A stretch of DNA of 64,000 nt, taken from a virus. Below, piece by piece: positions 34,452 to 42,312 of the stretch. Position 1 is the stretch's first letter; the number at the start of each line of letters is the position of its first letter. Where the stretch lies: the IMG/VR virus record IMGVR_UViG_3300047546_001263, positions 37,261 through 101,260 of that record. One strand, 5' to 3'. Below the pieces are notes generated by a model. That model was not told where the DNA came from and did no database searches. It saw only the letters and a list, made by a program, of their open reading frames with translations. Position numbers and translations under genes: made by a program.

Positions 34452-35805
34452 AAAATTCGTTTAGTTCAGGGAATGTCTCTAAAAAGTTAGTTCCTCTTCT
34501 TTTATCTAACTCATCTACAAATATAACAAAATCTTTTCTATTTCTTTCTATATCAAAATCATCTTCTGAAGTAGCGTAGTCATAAATGCGTTTTATTTTT
34601 TGAATCTCTACATTAGAGAATCCGTAATTGTCTTTTGTAAATTCCTTTATACCGTAATATAAGGCTTTTTCTGCAGACTTCAAAATTAATGTTTTATGTT
34701 CTGGTTCTAATATCTTAACAGAAAGGTGTGTTGGCCACCTCAAGTAAGATGTATCTAGTTGTAAAGCAGATATCCAATACCTTTGTCCATTAGCATGTTT
34801 CTTTTTCATCTCAAAAGTCTTATCAATCAACTCGTCGTAACTAAATACAGAAAGTGCATTGAATGTCGCCATGATATTGATAGTAACTTTTGGTAAGGCG
34901 GTTAATATCTTATCTACATTACTCCAGAACCTATCATACTCTAATCCATACCTTGTATACTCTGCTTGAGCACCTTTTGCTTCTACTGAAGTAAAGATAG
35001 TTAATTCTCTTACTTTATCATTTTCACAAAGGTCTTTAGCAATTTCAATAAACCTGTCAATTAGGTTATCCGGGACGCCAAGGTTAGAGTTAATTGATAA
35101 AGATAGATTTGGATTCTTATGGTAATGATCTTGTATGTATTCTAGAACTTTAAAAGTATCTTTTGATAATAAAGGTTCACCACCTGTAATTCTAAAGGTA
35201 TGTAAATCTTTGTATAAGTCCGGCCACCATTTCCAAAATGCTTCTACATAAGGATTAAGATCGGAATGTTTATAAGGCATCTCTCCTCTTGCCTGTATAT
35301 TGCTGATATCATTAAAATTGTAGCTAGTTGGGTATGCCCCGTGTTTCTCAATCTCTTCTACCCATTTGGATGAATACTGTGGCCCACAATAAGCACACTT
35401 GAAGTTACAGGTATTTGAGAAAGATACTTCTACATATCTTGGATTGTAATCTTCTCTCCAGTGGCTATCTTTTATCTTATCAAATTGATCTAATGACCAT
35501 GGTTCTGAAGATTTAAAAACTCTATCGGAAAATGAATTAGAACTTTCTTCTACTTTCCAGCAATAGTTACATTCTTCTGGTTTTCCTCCTTCCAACATTT
35601 CTCTCCTCTTCTGCTTTTTATAGGAAGTGTTATGTAGAGCAGAAGGATTTCTTTCTACCTCCTTTAAAGGTATTTTATGTGGTGATGGGTGGTGACAAGA
35701 GTGTGTCATTCCCATTCCTAAGTGCATAGTAACTTGAGTCCATTTTGCTAAACAAAACCCACATCCTACTCCGTCTAGTTTATTTTTTACTTCTTGTAAA
35801 CTCAT
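34435..35805 (-). CDS. Radical SAM protein, CHHP-type N-terminus (paralogue 2)
   Basis: A 456-residue protein. C133, C137 and C140 (TCNFKCAYC) form the CX3CX2C motif, followed by FRITGGEPLLS. N-terminal cysteines are C15, C18, C37 in SCHHPSPHKIP, and C79 and C82 in ECNYCWK. The block closely matches the protein encoded at 32245-33867, pointing to a duplication. The C-terminal 120 residues diverge between the two. It overlaps the upstream galactosyltransferase-like gene by 4 bases. The reaction is not known. Confidence 0.85.
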   Translation of the reverse strand: MSLQEVKNKLDGVGCGFCLAKWTQVTMHLGMGMTHSCHHPSPHKIPLKEVERNPSALHNTSYKKQKRREMLEGGKPEECNYCWKVEESSNSFSDRVFKSSEPWSLDQFDKIKDSHWREDYNPRYVEVSFSNTCNFKCAYCGPQYSSKWVEEIEKHGAYPTSYNFNDISNIQARGEMPYKHSDLNPYVEAFWKWWPDLYKDLHTFRITGGEPLLSKDTFKVLEYIQDHYHKNPNLSLSINSNLGVPDNLIDRFIEIAKDLCENDKVRELTIFTSVEAKGAQAEYTRYGLEYDRFWSNVDKILTALPKVTINIMATFNALSVFSYDELIDKTFEMKKKHANGQRYWISALQLDTSYLRWPTHLSVKILEPEHKTLILKSAEKALYYGIKEFTKDNYGFSNVEIQKIKRIYDYATSEDDFDIERNRKDFVIFVDELDKRRGTNFLETFPELNEFYVKIK

Positions 35806-37220
35806 AGGGTTATATTTAACATTTTAGCCCAAGGAGTTAATTGCTTTTCTTCTACTAGGGTATATTGAACTTGTTTTATTCCGTCTTCTTTATAGTTAAC
35901 TTCTCCTTGCTGCATCTGTAGTACATAACGTCTTTCATTAGCGGCTGTGGTTTCTCCTTTTACAAACCTACCGTTTACGATTCCCTCATCTGGGTGTGGT
36001 AAGCATCTGAATTTACCTTCTACTCTGTACGGTATAATTGAATTAGGTATTCTAAAAGTCTCTTCTTTTTCTTCTACTCCATAACACTCAATTGTTGTTC
36101 TAGGATAATCTACATCTAAGTTTAAAATAAGATCACCTTTAGGTAGATTTAGATGCATAGAAGCTACCTCTGCAGGAGATAAAGCTCGCTTCCAAGCAAA
36201 TACTTTGGCAATATCTCCTTTAAAATACTTTACAGGATTACCTTCTTCTAACGAAGGAGTCATACCTAGGTAAGCAGAGTTTATTCCATAGCTTTTTAAT
36301 TTACCTTCCCATTCTAGTGGGGAAGGGCTTCCAAAGCCTCCTTTAGAGTCTACTTCCGTTCCGTTTAAGTAGAAGTGGGCAGTTTTTGTACTTTCGTTTA
36401 TAACTGCTGTAACCCAGCTCCACTGATTATCATATCTTTTAACCCACATGTAATTATGTGCATCAAAGTTATTCCAAAAAGTTAGAGTCATAGCTCTAGA
36501 ATTATTAAAAGAAATACCGTAATCATATCCCGGTAATCTAAAAATAGGGTATTCTACGTACTTATTATTAGCATCACCTAATAAAAATATAGGGTTCTTT
36601 TCTGGTTGTTGGAATGCTCGTGTTAATACTGAAATAGTATGACTACCTGCTGTTAATCCTCTCATCTCTCTATGAAAAGGAATTTTTACATACGAATCTT
36701 CTCCATTGAATCTCCAGTACTTTTGCTTTAATGGTTGAGGTCCTAGATATGTAACTCGTGTTAAACCTTCTACATGACATCTCCAAAAGAGATCGTCGTC
36801 TTCCATTCCCCAATCCCAGTAGTTATTAGAATACCCATTTGTAGCTTCTACATGTTCTTTAGTAAATAAAACTGCTCCACCAAAGTATTCATGATACTTG
36901 AGTTGATAGTCCATTTGTGAAATCTTAGTAGCAATATGTCGTGGTCCACTTTCAGGGTATGAATAGTCACAATCTTCTTCTGGGATCATATCAATATCAT
37001 GCCATACTATATAATCACATCCGTCTTCGAATGCATGCTTTGCAGCTATATTTTTTGTAGCTCCTCTATTAAACAACTTATCATCTACTTGGTGACAAAA
37101 GTACATCTGAAAGTCTATACCCTGTTCTTTTAAGTATTTACCTACTTTAGGTATAAACTCATGTAGATGTAGTTCTCTATTTCGATAAGGAACACATACC
37201 CCCAATTTATGCTTTGTCAT
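35802..37220 (-). CDS. GT7 (beta-1,4-galactosyltransferase-like) enzyme with inserted LamG domain
   Basis: A 472-residue fusion. Residues 1-160 match GT7 beta-1,4-galactosyltransferases: VPYRNRE, NRGATKN, the metal-binding HDIDMIP (74-80), YFGGAVLF, and the acceptor-site motif NGYSNNYWDWGMEDDDL (128-144). Residues about 170-375 form a LamG-type sandwich. The last 60 residues (DGIKQVQYTLVE....WAKMLNI) look like the end of the GT7 domain, so the lectin is inserted rather than appended. The enzyme would move a sugar, probably galactose or GalNAc, onto a glycan that the lectin part may hold. Confidence 0.8.
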   Translation of the reverse strand: MTKHKLGVCVPYRNRELHLHEFIPKVGKYLKEQGIDFQMYFCHQVDDKLFNRGATKNIAAKHAFEDGCDYIVWHDIDMIPEEDCDYSYPESGPRHIATKISQMDYQLKYHEYFGGAVLFTKEHVEATNGYSNNYWDWGMEDDDLFWRCHVEGLTRVTYLGPQPLKQKYWRFNGEDSYVKIPFHREMRGLTAGSHTISVLTRAFQQPEKNPIFLLGDANNKYVEYPIFRLPGYDYGISFNNSRAMTLTFWNNFDAHNYMWVKRYDNQWSWVTAVINESTKTAHFYLNGTEVDSKGGFGSPSPLEWEGKLKSYGINSAYLGMTPSLEEGNPVKYFKGDIAKVFAWKRALSPAEVASMHLNLPKGDLILNLDVDYPRTTIECYGVEEKEETFRIPNSIIPYRVEGKFRCLPHPDEGIVNGRFVKGETTAANERRYVLQMQQGEVNYKEDGIKQVQYTLVEEKQLTPWAKMLNITL

Positions 37221-38632
37221 AACGTAACTACTAAGTGGTGATAATTATCTTTATTTTTACTCGAAATTGTTTTGTAACGTAATGTACTTAGACCATCGGA
37301 GTCTAAAGTTAGGCCGTCTTTAAGTTTTTCATAGTATCTCATTTGGTTTTCTCTACTAGCCCAGTTAACCCAATAGCCATCTTTATAACCATTTTCTTTA
37401 TGTTTTAATACTTCAAAAGTACTATACCTTCTACTAGGTACTAACTGGATGTATTCTTGAGGTTGGTAGGTTTCTACTAAACTACAATCAATAAGTTGAC
37501 CATCGTTGTTATTACCTGAGAGGTCTTTTATACTATTACCAACTGTATGTCTTCCGTCATAATAGACTTCTAGATCTGTTTGAGGAGAATACTCTCCAAA
37601 CTCTTGAGTCAATCCATACCTTGAGTTATTATTTAATGTTTTAATTTCAACTGTAGTTAATTCTCTACTAAAGATAGCAAATTCTGTAATGTATCCATAA
37701 AAGTATTTTTGCTTCTCTTCACGTAGCGGATTACCGACTCCTAAGTACATATACTTTTCATCCCAGTAAGGATATAGTAAGTCTTTAATTCCTTTTCTAC
37801 CTATTTTTTCTCCATTCAAATAAAACTCTATTTGCTTAGTTCTCGGGTTAATTGTAACAACACTCTTACAAGCTATTGGAGGTAAGTTTTTAGTATGTAT
37901 AGAATGAGGCTCTCCGTACTTATTAAAAGTTTCGAATTTGTAAGTATTAAATGAATTATAAGATAGATTTAGATCCTGCCCTGGGATTGAGTAGATTGCA
38001 AACTCATCTGTAATTTCTGTTGGTGTAGTTTTTACTCTATACGGTTTAAATGTAGTATAGATCGTCAAAGGTTTTCTAAAGTTACAGACATTAGGAAATC
38101 TAACAAGAGAAGTTTCTCCGTTAAATTCTATTCCTATACCGTTAACTCCGTTTTGCTTATAGAACTTATTTCCAAGAGGTATACCTTTTTCTCGACATCT
38201 AGCTAATAAGTCATTATCTTCAAAGCCCCATCCCCAATATTCATTTGAATATCCGTTAATATCTTCAAATTGTGAAATAGGAAATAGAGTAACTCCTCCA
38301 AAATAATCATCTGTAATAGTTCTTTGCACACCTTCTTCGTATACAAATCTATTAGCTAATTGAGTTGGTTTATCTACCGGACTATAATCTACTTTTACAG
38401 GATGCATATCAACGTCATGAAAACACACGTAGGTACACCCTAAAGCTTTAGCTTTTTGAAATCCTATGTTAAGTAATTTACCTCTATTAAAACTTTTAGT
38501 ATCATTTTGTTCTACGATAATGAGTTCATAGTTGATATTAAGTTCAGTAAGGTAACTAGAAATCTTTAATTTAAAATCAAAAAGCTGCTGAGGTCTATTC
38601 TTATAAGGTACTATAATACCAAGTTTATCCAT
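37217..38632 (-). CDS. GT7 (beta-1,4-galactosyltransferase-like) enzyme with inserted LamG domain, paralogue
   Basis: A 471-residue paralogue of the next gene downstream. GT7 motifs are VPYKNRPQQL, NRGKLLN, FHDVDMHP (71-78, DxD at 73-75), YFGGVTLF and NGYSNEYWGWGFEDNDL (126-142). A LamG-like module with FYLNGEKIG and YGYITEFAIFSREL follows, and DGLSTLRYKTIS near the C-terminus is the usual GT7 ending. Catalytic residues are intact. It overlaps its neighbours by 4 and 8 bases. Two such enzymes side by side imply two linked transfer steps or two acceptors. Confidence 0.8.
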   Translation of the reverse strand: MDKLGIIVPYKNRPQQLFDFKLKISSYLTELNINYELIIVEQNDTKSFNRGKLLNIGFQKAKALGCTYVCFHDVDMHPVKVDYSPVDKPTQLANRFVYEEGVQRTITDDYFGGVTLFPISQFEDINGYSNEYWGWGFEDNDLLARCREKGIPLGNKFYKQNGVNGIGIEFNGETSLVRFPNVCNFRKPLTIYTTFKPYRVKTTPTEITDEFAIYSIPGQDLNLSYNSFNTYKFETFNKYGEPHSIHTKNLPPIACKSVVTINPRTKQIEFYLNGEKIGRKGIKDLLYPYWDEKYMYLGVGNPLREEKQKYFYGYITEFAIFSRELTTVEIKTLNNNSRYGLTQEFGEYSPQTDLEVYYDGRHTVGNSIKDLSGNNNDGQLIDCSLVETYQPQEYIQLVPSRRYSTFEVLKHKENGYKDGYWVNWASRENQMRYYEKLKDGLTLDSDGLSTLRYKTISSKNKDNYHHLVVTL

Positions 38633-38834
38633 TTATTGTTGGATCTTTTGGTTGCGCCATTTTATGGAATTCAGTTAAGTAGAATTGGATACGTTCGCTC
38701 CAGTCATCTTTATCTACTTCTTCAAACCAAATAGTTAATGCATCCATAGATGCTGCAATCTTTTCTAAAGCTCTAACCTTTCTTTCTTCTAAAGCGATTA
38801 GATCTAATTCGTCTTGTTTTAGCGTTTTGCTCAT
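38625..38834 (-). CDS. Small helical protein, unknown
   Basis: A 69-residue protein with one long amphipathic helix (about 5-55) and no catalytic motif. It overlaps the GT7 gene by 8 bases and the upstream transferase by 4. It is of unknown function; it may be an adaptor or simply a small conserved phage protein. Confidence 0.5.
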   Translation of the reverse strand: MSKTLKQDELDLIALEERKVRALEKIAASMDALTIWFEEVDKDDWSERIQFYLTEFHKMAQPKDPTING

Positions 38835-39670
38835 ATTGTAACAATTTTATCTCTTAATAAATTCCATTTAGAGTAATCCATATAATCAATATACGAAAAA
38901 TTATTCAATTTTTCAACTTTAAATTCAGGATTACATATATCAATTTTCCAGTCAAATACTTTTATAGCATTGTACATTGTTTTATACTCGGCGGAATATG
39001 CATAAGGTTTATCAATATCAGCTACTTCTTTTATTCTTTCCACACAAGTAGCATCCCATTTAAAATGATGCACCTGGGTAAATACTTCTTCAATAGGCAT
39101 TCTCTTCGGGTGAGCTTTCCCCCAGCTGTTTGTTCCATCTTTAAAAGTAGCATAATGCTGTCCTGAACATACATCTTGAAAACCTTTCATTAGGGTCACT
39201 TTATTAGGACATGCTTTAGACATTAGGTGTCTAAAAAAACCTGCGTAAGGAAAAGCAGAATGAATATCTGTTTCTCTAGTTACTTTCGGAAAGATTCCGT
39301 CAGGTCCTATTCTATCTAAAAAACCTCCTGTTACAAAATCGTATTTATACTTTTCACATTCTTTTATTATGTCTGGTATCTCATACGGGTAAACTTGTAG
39401 TTCGTCATCATCAGATACTATCCACCAGTCATTAGGTTTAGTCTGTTTAATAAAGTTATAAACAGCGGTTACTCTTTCCCAGTTGTACTTCTCATCTGTA
39501 ATAACAATATAGGGTTTAATTCCTAAATCTAAAACTTCTTCAAGTACGCCGTCGTTTTCATCTTGTCGGTAAACAGCTACATAAATCTTATCAACCTTAC
39601 CTTCATAATGCTTTAACATATGAGGGAGTAGGTGGGTATTTCGTCCTACGACTGTTACTAAATTAAGCAT
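38831..39670 (-). CDS. GT-A-fold glycosyltransferase (family 2/92-like)
   Basis: A 279-residue protein. An N-terminal LVTVVGRNTHLLPHML, a middle strand with VYRQDENDGVLEEVL, and the metal-binding SDDDE at 86-90 follow the GT-A plan of family 2 or 92 transferases. A later RHHFKWD-like segment (VHHFKWDATC) fits the usual catalytic end. Donor and acceptor are unknown. It overlaps the methyltransferase gene by 8 bases. Confidence 0.7.
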   Translation of the reverse strand: MLNLVTVVGRNTHLLPHMLKHYEGKVDKIYVAVYRQDENDGVLEEVLDLGIKPYIVITDEKYNWERVTAVYNFIKQTKPNDWWIVSDDDELQVYPYEIPDIIKECEKYKYDFVTGGFLDRIGPDGIFPKVTRETDIHSAFPYAGFFRHLMSKACPNKVTLMKGFQDVCSGQHYATFKDGTNSWGKAHPKRMPIEEVFTQVHHFKWDATCVERIKEVADIDKPYAYSAEYKTMYNAIKVFDWKIDICNPEFKVEKLNNFSYIDYMDYSKWNLLRDKIVTI

Positions 39671-40385
39671 GCTGAATAAGAGTTATACCTGTAGAAGATG
39701 GTTTATTTTTTACAATACCTTCGTTAAAGAAGTTAAAGAGGCGCCATTCTGGTCCAAGCTCTGTTATTAATTTAGAAGGTCCAGAGAAACTATGGTGATC
39801 TTTTTTAGCATCTTCTGATATAATTAAAGATTCTTCATACTGCTTATCTGTATCGTGAATTGCAATTATACCGTTTTTCTTTAGTATTGTTGAATAGAGT
39901 TCAAAATCTTTCTTAACTCCTTCGTAAGAATGATCACCGTCTATGAATAAAAAATCTATTTGAATATCTTGTTTAACAAAAAAGTCATAATAGGCGTCGA
40001 TAGAAGTCGATTTGATAAACCTAGGATAAAACGTCTTCCGGAAGAATGATTCTTCATTATCCAAATCGTTAGGACCGCCAATACCATTACAAGCGTCAAT
40101 GAGATAAGTAACACCGATGTCACCCCAATTATAGTCTCCATTTCCTTCAAAAATACCTTGGTTATATAAGTCAATTCGAGCTTGTGTCATTATACGGGGA
40201 ATAAACCCGCTACCAGACCCGATACATACACATACCTTTGCTCGCATCATCTGTATGATGCTATAAACTAATAAGCCGTCTCCGAGATGTTTATCTGTTG
40301 CGCCATGCGTCCATCTATAGTCTACTGGGGTTCCGTTATTAGTAGTTATTTTTTCTTGTATGTATTTTAAATCTACTATTGACAT
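39663..40385 (-). CDS. SAM-dependent methyltransferase (class I)
   Basis: A 240-residue Rossmann-fold methyltransferase. The SAM-binding loop VCIGSGSGFIPRI (53-65) is followed by an LIDACNGIGG acidic strand, FLFIDGDHSYEGVKKDF near 145-161, and GIIAIHD. The FIDGDHSYEG pattern is typical of a group that O-methylates sugars, as in CmcI-like and glycan-modification enzymes. Position among transferases suggests O-methylation of a phage- or host-made glycan. It starts at the base after the neighbouring transferase stop. Confidence 0.82.
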   Translation of the reverse strand: MSIVDLKYIQEKITTNNGTPVDYRWTHGATDKHLGDGLLVYSIIQMMRAKVCVCIGSGSGFIPRIMTQARIDLYNQGIFEGNGDYNWGDIGVTYLIDACNGIGGPNDLDNEESFFRKTFYPRFIKSTSIDAYYDFFVKQDIQIDFLFIDGDHSYEGVKKDFELYSTILKKNGIIAIHDTDKQYEESLIISEDAKKDHHSFSGPSKLITELGPEWRLFNFFNEGIVKNKPSSTGITLIQHA

Positions 40386-41240
40386 CTACATTACCGTCAT
40401 AAACGATAGGTCTAAGTTAGGCATATTTACGCAATTTTCCAACTCTTTTATTTCCCTTTCGTAATTCTGATCTCCTTCGTTCTTTATAATCCAAGATTTT
40501 AAAGGTCCGTAATGTTTAAAGTATTGTTGAGATTCCTCAAAAGTCCATATACCATTTTCGTGATCCTCACCCCATTGCCATGCTTGACAATCCCAGTAAG
40601 TCCTGATTAACCCTTTTAATGGTTTATTTTTTATCTCTAAGAGATGTCGAAGAAGTAGTTGTTCTGAAAAGATTAAATACTGTGGATTTGGTGCTCCTAA
40701 AGCTGTAAGTTCTTCCATCATATCTAAACTCATATTAGCATACAGTCTAGTAAATTCTGGATCTGGAAGGTGTAAGAAAGCTACACAAGCTGAGTCTGTT
40801 TTCCATCGAGGACGGTAGCTAAGTTTTTTTATTATCTCATCATAACCTGTAGGATAGTATCCTCTTCCTTTCTCTAGATTACATACATATGTTGTATCTT
40901 TTTCTAAAAGGTGTGCAATAGGTTTATAGACTAACGTATCATTATCCATAAGGATAACCGGCTCTGTTTGTTGGGAAAGAACTCCAACTTTGCTAGCCGC
41001 CCAGAATACGTTTCTATCAATGTTTCTTGTGTGGGTGTATTCTTCTATACTATCCCATAAATGAGTAATAGAGAGACGCTCTAAATACTGTAGGGTTAGT
41101 TTATCACAGTACATCACGCAGTTGTGAGTAGGGTGATTTTTCTTCCATAATTGTATAGAAGCAATAAGCATGAGAGTGTTTAGTTTTCCGTAGATTCTCT
41201 CATCATTTTTTATATTTTCTAAAACCCAAATTACTTTCAA
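40386..41240 (-). CDS. GT-A-fold glycosyltransferase (DND-type)
   Basis: A 284-residue protein; the first gene of the glycan cassette. PVILMDNDTLVYKPI (94-108) gives the DxD at 99-101, preceded by a helix with WAASKVGVLSQQ as in GT8-type transferases. A GWGxxD-like WQWGEDHENGIW segment near 215-230 may form part of the acceptor site. Substrates are unknown. Upstream are a sense-strand TATAAATA (41276-41283) and a TTCGTA string; it probably starts the 15-kb cassette transcript. Confidence 0.65.
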   Translation of the reverse strand: MKVIWVLENIKNDERIYGKLNTLMLIASIQLWKKNHPTHNCVMYCDKLTLQYLERLSITHLWDSIEEYTHTRNIDRNVFWAASKVGVLSQQTEPVILMDNDTLVYKPIAHLLEKDTTYVCNLEKGRGYYPTGYDEIIKKLSYRPRWKTDSACVAFLHLPDPEFTRLYANMSLDMMEELTALGAPNPQYLIFSEQLLLRHLLEIKNKPLKGLIRTYWDCQAWQWGEDHENGIWTFEESQQYFKHYGPLKSWIIKNEGDQNYEREIKELENCVNMPNLDLSFMTVM

Positions 41241-41263
41241 AACTAAGTTAATTAATTATTAAA

Positions 41264-41283
41264 ATTACGAACTTTTATTTATA
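41264..41283 (-). promoter_or_regulatory. Putative promoter of the glycan cassette (TATAAATA + TTCGTA)
   Basis: The coding strand carries the canonical T4 late box TATAAATA at 41283-41276, 35 bases before the ATG, and AGTTCGTAAT at 41273-41264. This is the only intergenic site where I saw the box in the T4 orientation. Confidence 0.4.
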
Positions 41284-41293
41284 TATCCAACTA

Positions 41294-41758
41294 TTATGCG
41301 TAAGGATTCAAGTGAGTAGTTGTGAAGTAAGCCCAGTAGTCAGAATAATCCGCATCAGTTCCGTTAGTAATAGTAAAGGTAGATGAAGCTGATATCTGTA
41401 CACCACCTGCGCCTGATGCTGATCTCCATGAATGAAATGTCCAAGGGTATGTAGCTGTTGCTACTATTGTGATGTTGTAAGCATTTAAAAAAACGTTCTG
41501 AACGGTTATATTACTACTTGTAGCAGCGACCGTATAAGGTGCAGTTATTGCAACAGTCCCTCCAGTTTGCGGGCGAATTGTTCCTTTAAAGATTGTACTA
41601 TTTCTTATTTCACTTGCACTAAACGGAGCTGTATTCGCCGGGAACATATTGTTCATAGCAGTAGCTATTGAAGTATTGCTATCTGCAGAAATGGAGTTAG
41701 ACCATTCGTCAAAAGACCCCCAATTTATATTCGATGCACCGTACGTTTTTCTTGACAT
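41294..41758 (-). CDS. Small fibre/adhesin-like virion protein
   Basis: A 154-residue Ser/Thr/Ala/Asn-rich protein with little charge, as is common in fibre tips. The N-terminal SRKTYGASNINWGSFDEWSNS is followed by many beta-prone segments and an aromatic C-terminus (DYSDYWAYFTTTHLNPYA). There is no recognised family. It is the last of the fibre block and could be a receptor-binding tip protein; that is inferred from composition and position. Confidence 0.55.
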   Translation of the reverse strand: MSRKTYGASNINWGSFDEWSNSISADSNTSIATAMNNMFPANTAPFSASEIRNSTIFKGTIRPQTGGTVAITAPYTVAATSSNITVQNVFLNAYNITIVATATYPWTFHSWRSASGAGGVQISASSTFTITNGTDADYSDYWAYFTTTHLNPYA

Positions 41759-41759
41759 T

Positions 41760-42311
41760 TTATTTTACTGTTTCGATATTATCTTTAGGAAACCATTTCG
41801 CTAATTCTACTCTTAAGGCATTATAAGCGAACTCTGCTAATCTATTTGAAACCCCGTAATCAATTACTTTTTTTACTTCTTTTTTAACTCCTACTTGAAC
41901 TTGTTTCTCTTCAGTTATAGTTCTGTACAAAGTTACTTCCTCTCCATTCTCGTCAAAACTTACATACGGAACTTCTCTTTTTGCTAGTTTAGTTTCGTAT
42001 ATAGGAATATCTACTTCTTCTTCGTTTACTGCAAATATATCTAGGTATTGCGGTAAAAATATTTCTACTTCTTCTGTGCTTTCGGCTGGGTAATACATTA
42101 CTTTATCATATATTAACCCAACCATATTTCTTGGTCCTTCATCCAAAAAAGTCCTAGTGGCCTTTATTGCATGGTTTCTATCTACCCAGTATGTAATTTG
42201 AAACATTACTGCTGCGGTATGTTTATTATAACTGATGCCTTCTATTCGAGCATAGACCTCTTGTGAAGGTCCTAGGCTCGTCTCTAGATCGACATTTAAC
42301 TGTAAACCCAT
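41760..42311 (-). CDS. Fibre-associated protein, unknown
   Basis: A 183-residue protein of mixed beta strands with charged linkers. It has EVYARIEGISYNKHTAAVMFQITYWVDRNHA near the start and an unusual run of IYETKLAKREVPYVSFDENGEEVTLYR in the middle. I see no family match. It abuts the giant fibre gene and a small adhesin gene, so an assembly or cap protein for the fibre is plausible. Confidence 0.55.
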   Translation of the reverse strand: MGLQLNVDLETSLGPSQEVYARIEGISYNKHTAAVMFQITYWVDRNHAIKATRTFLDEGPRNMVGLIYDKVMYYPAESTEEVEIFLPQYLDIFAVNEEEVDIPIYETKLAKREVPYVSFDENGEEVTLYRTITEEKQVQVGVKKEVKKVIDYGVSNRLAEFAYNALRVELAKWFPKDNIETVK

Positions 42312-42312
42312 T

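Noticed and set aside
39956-40174. A 72-codon minus-strand frame inside the methyltransferase gene
   Set aside because: Entirely within the methyltransferase coding region in another frame; it has no spacing or start signal of its own.
41294-41758. Possible target of a diversity-generating retroelement (adhesin-like tip)
   Set aside because: No reverse transcriptase and no template-like repeat were seen in the window.
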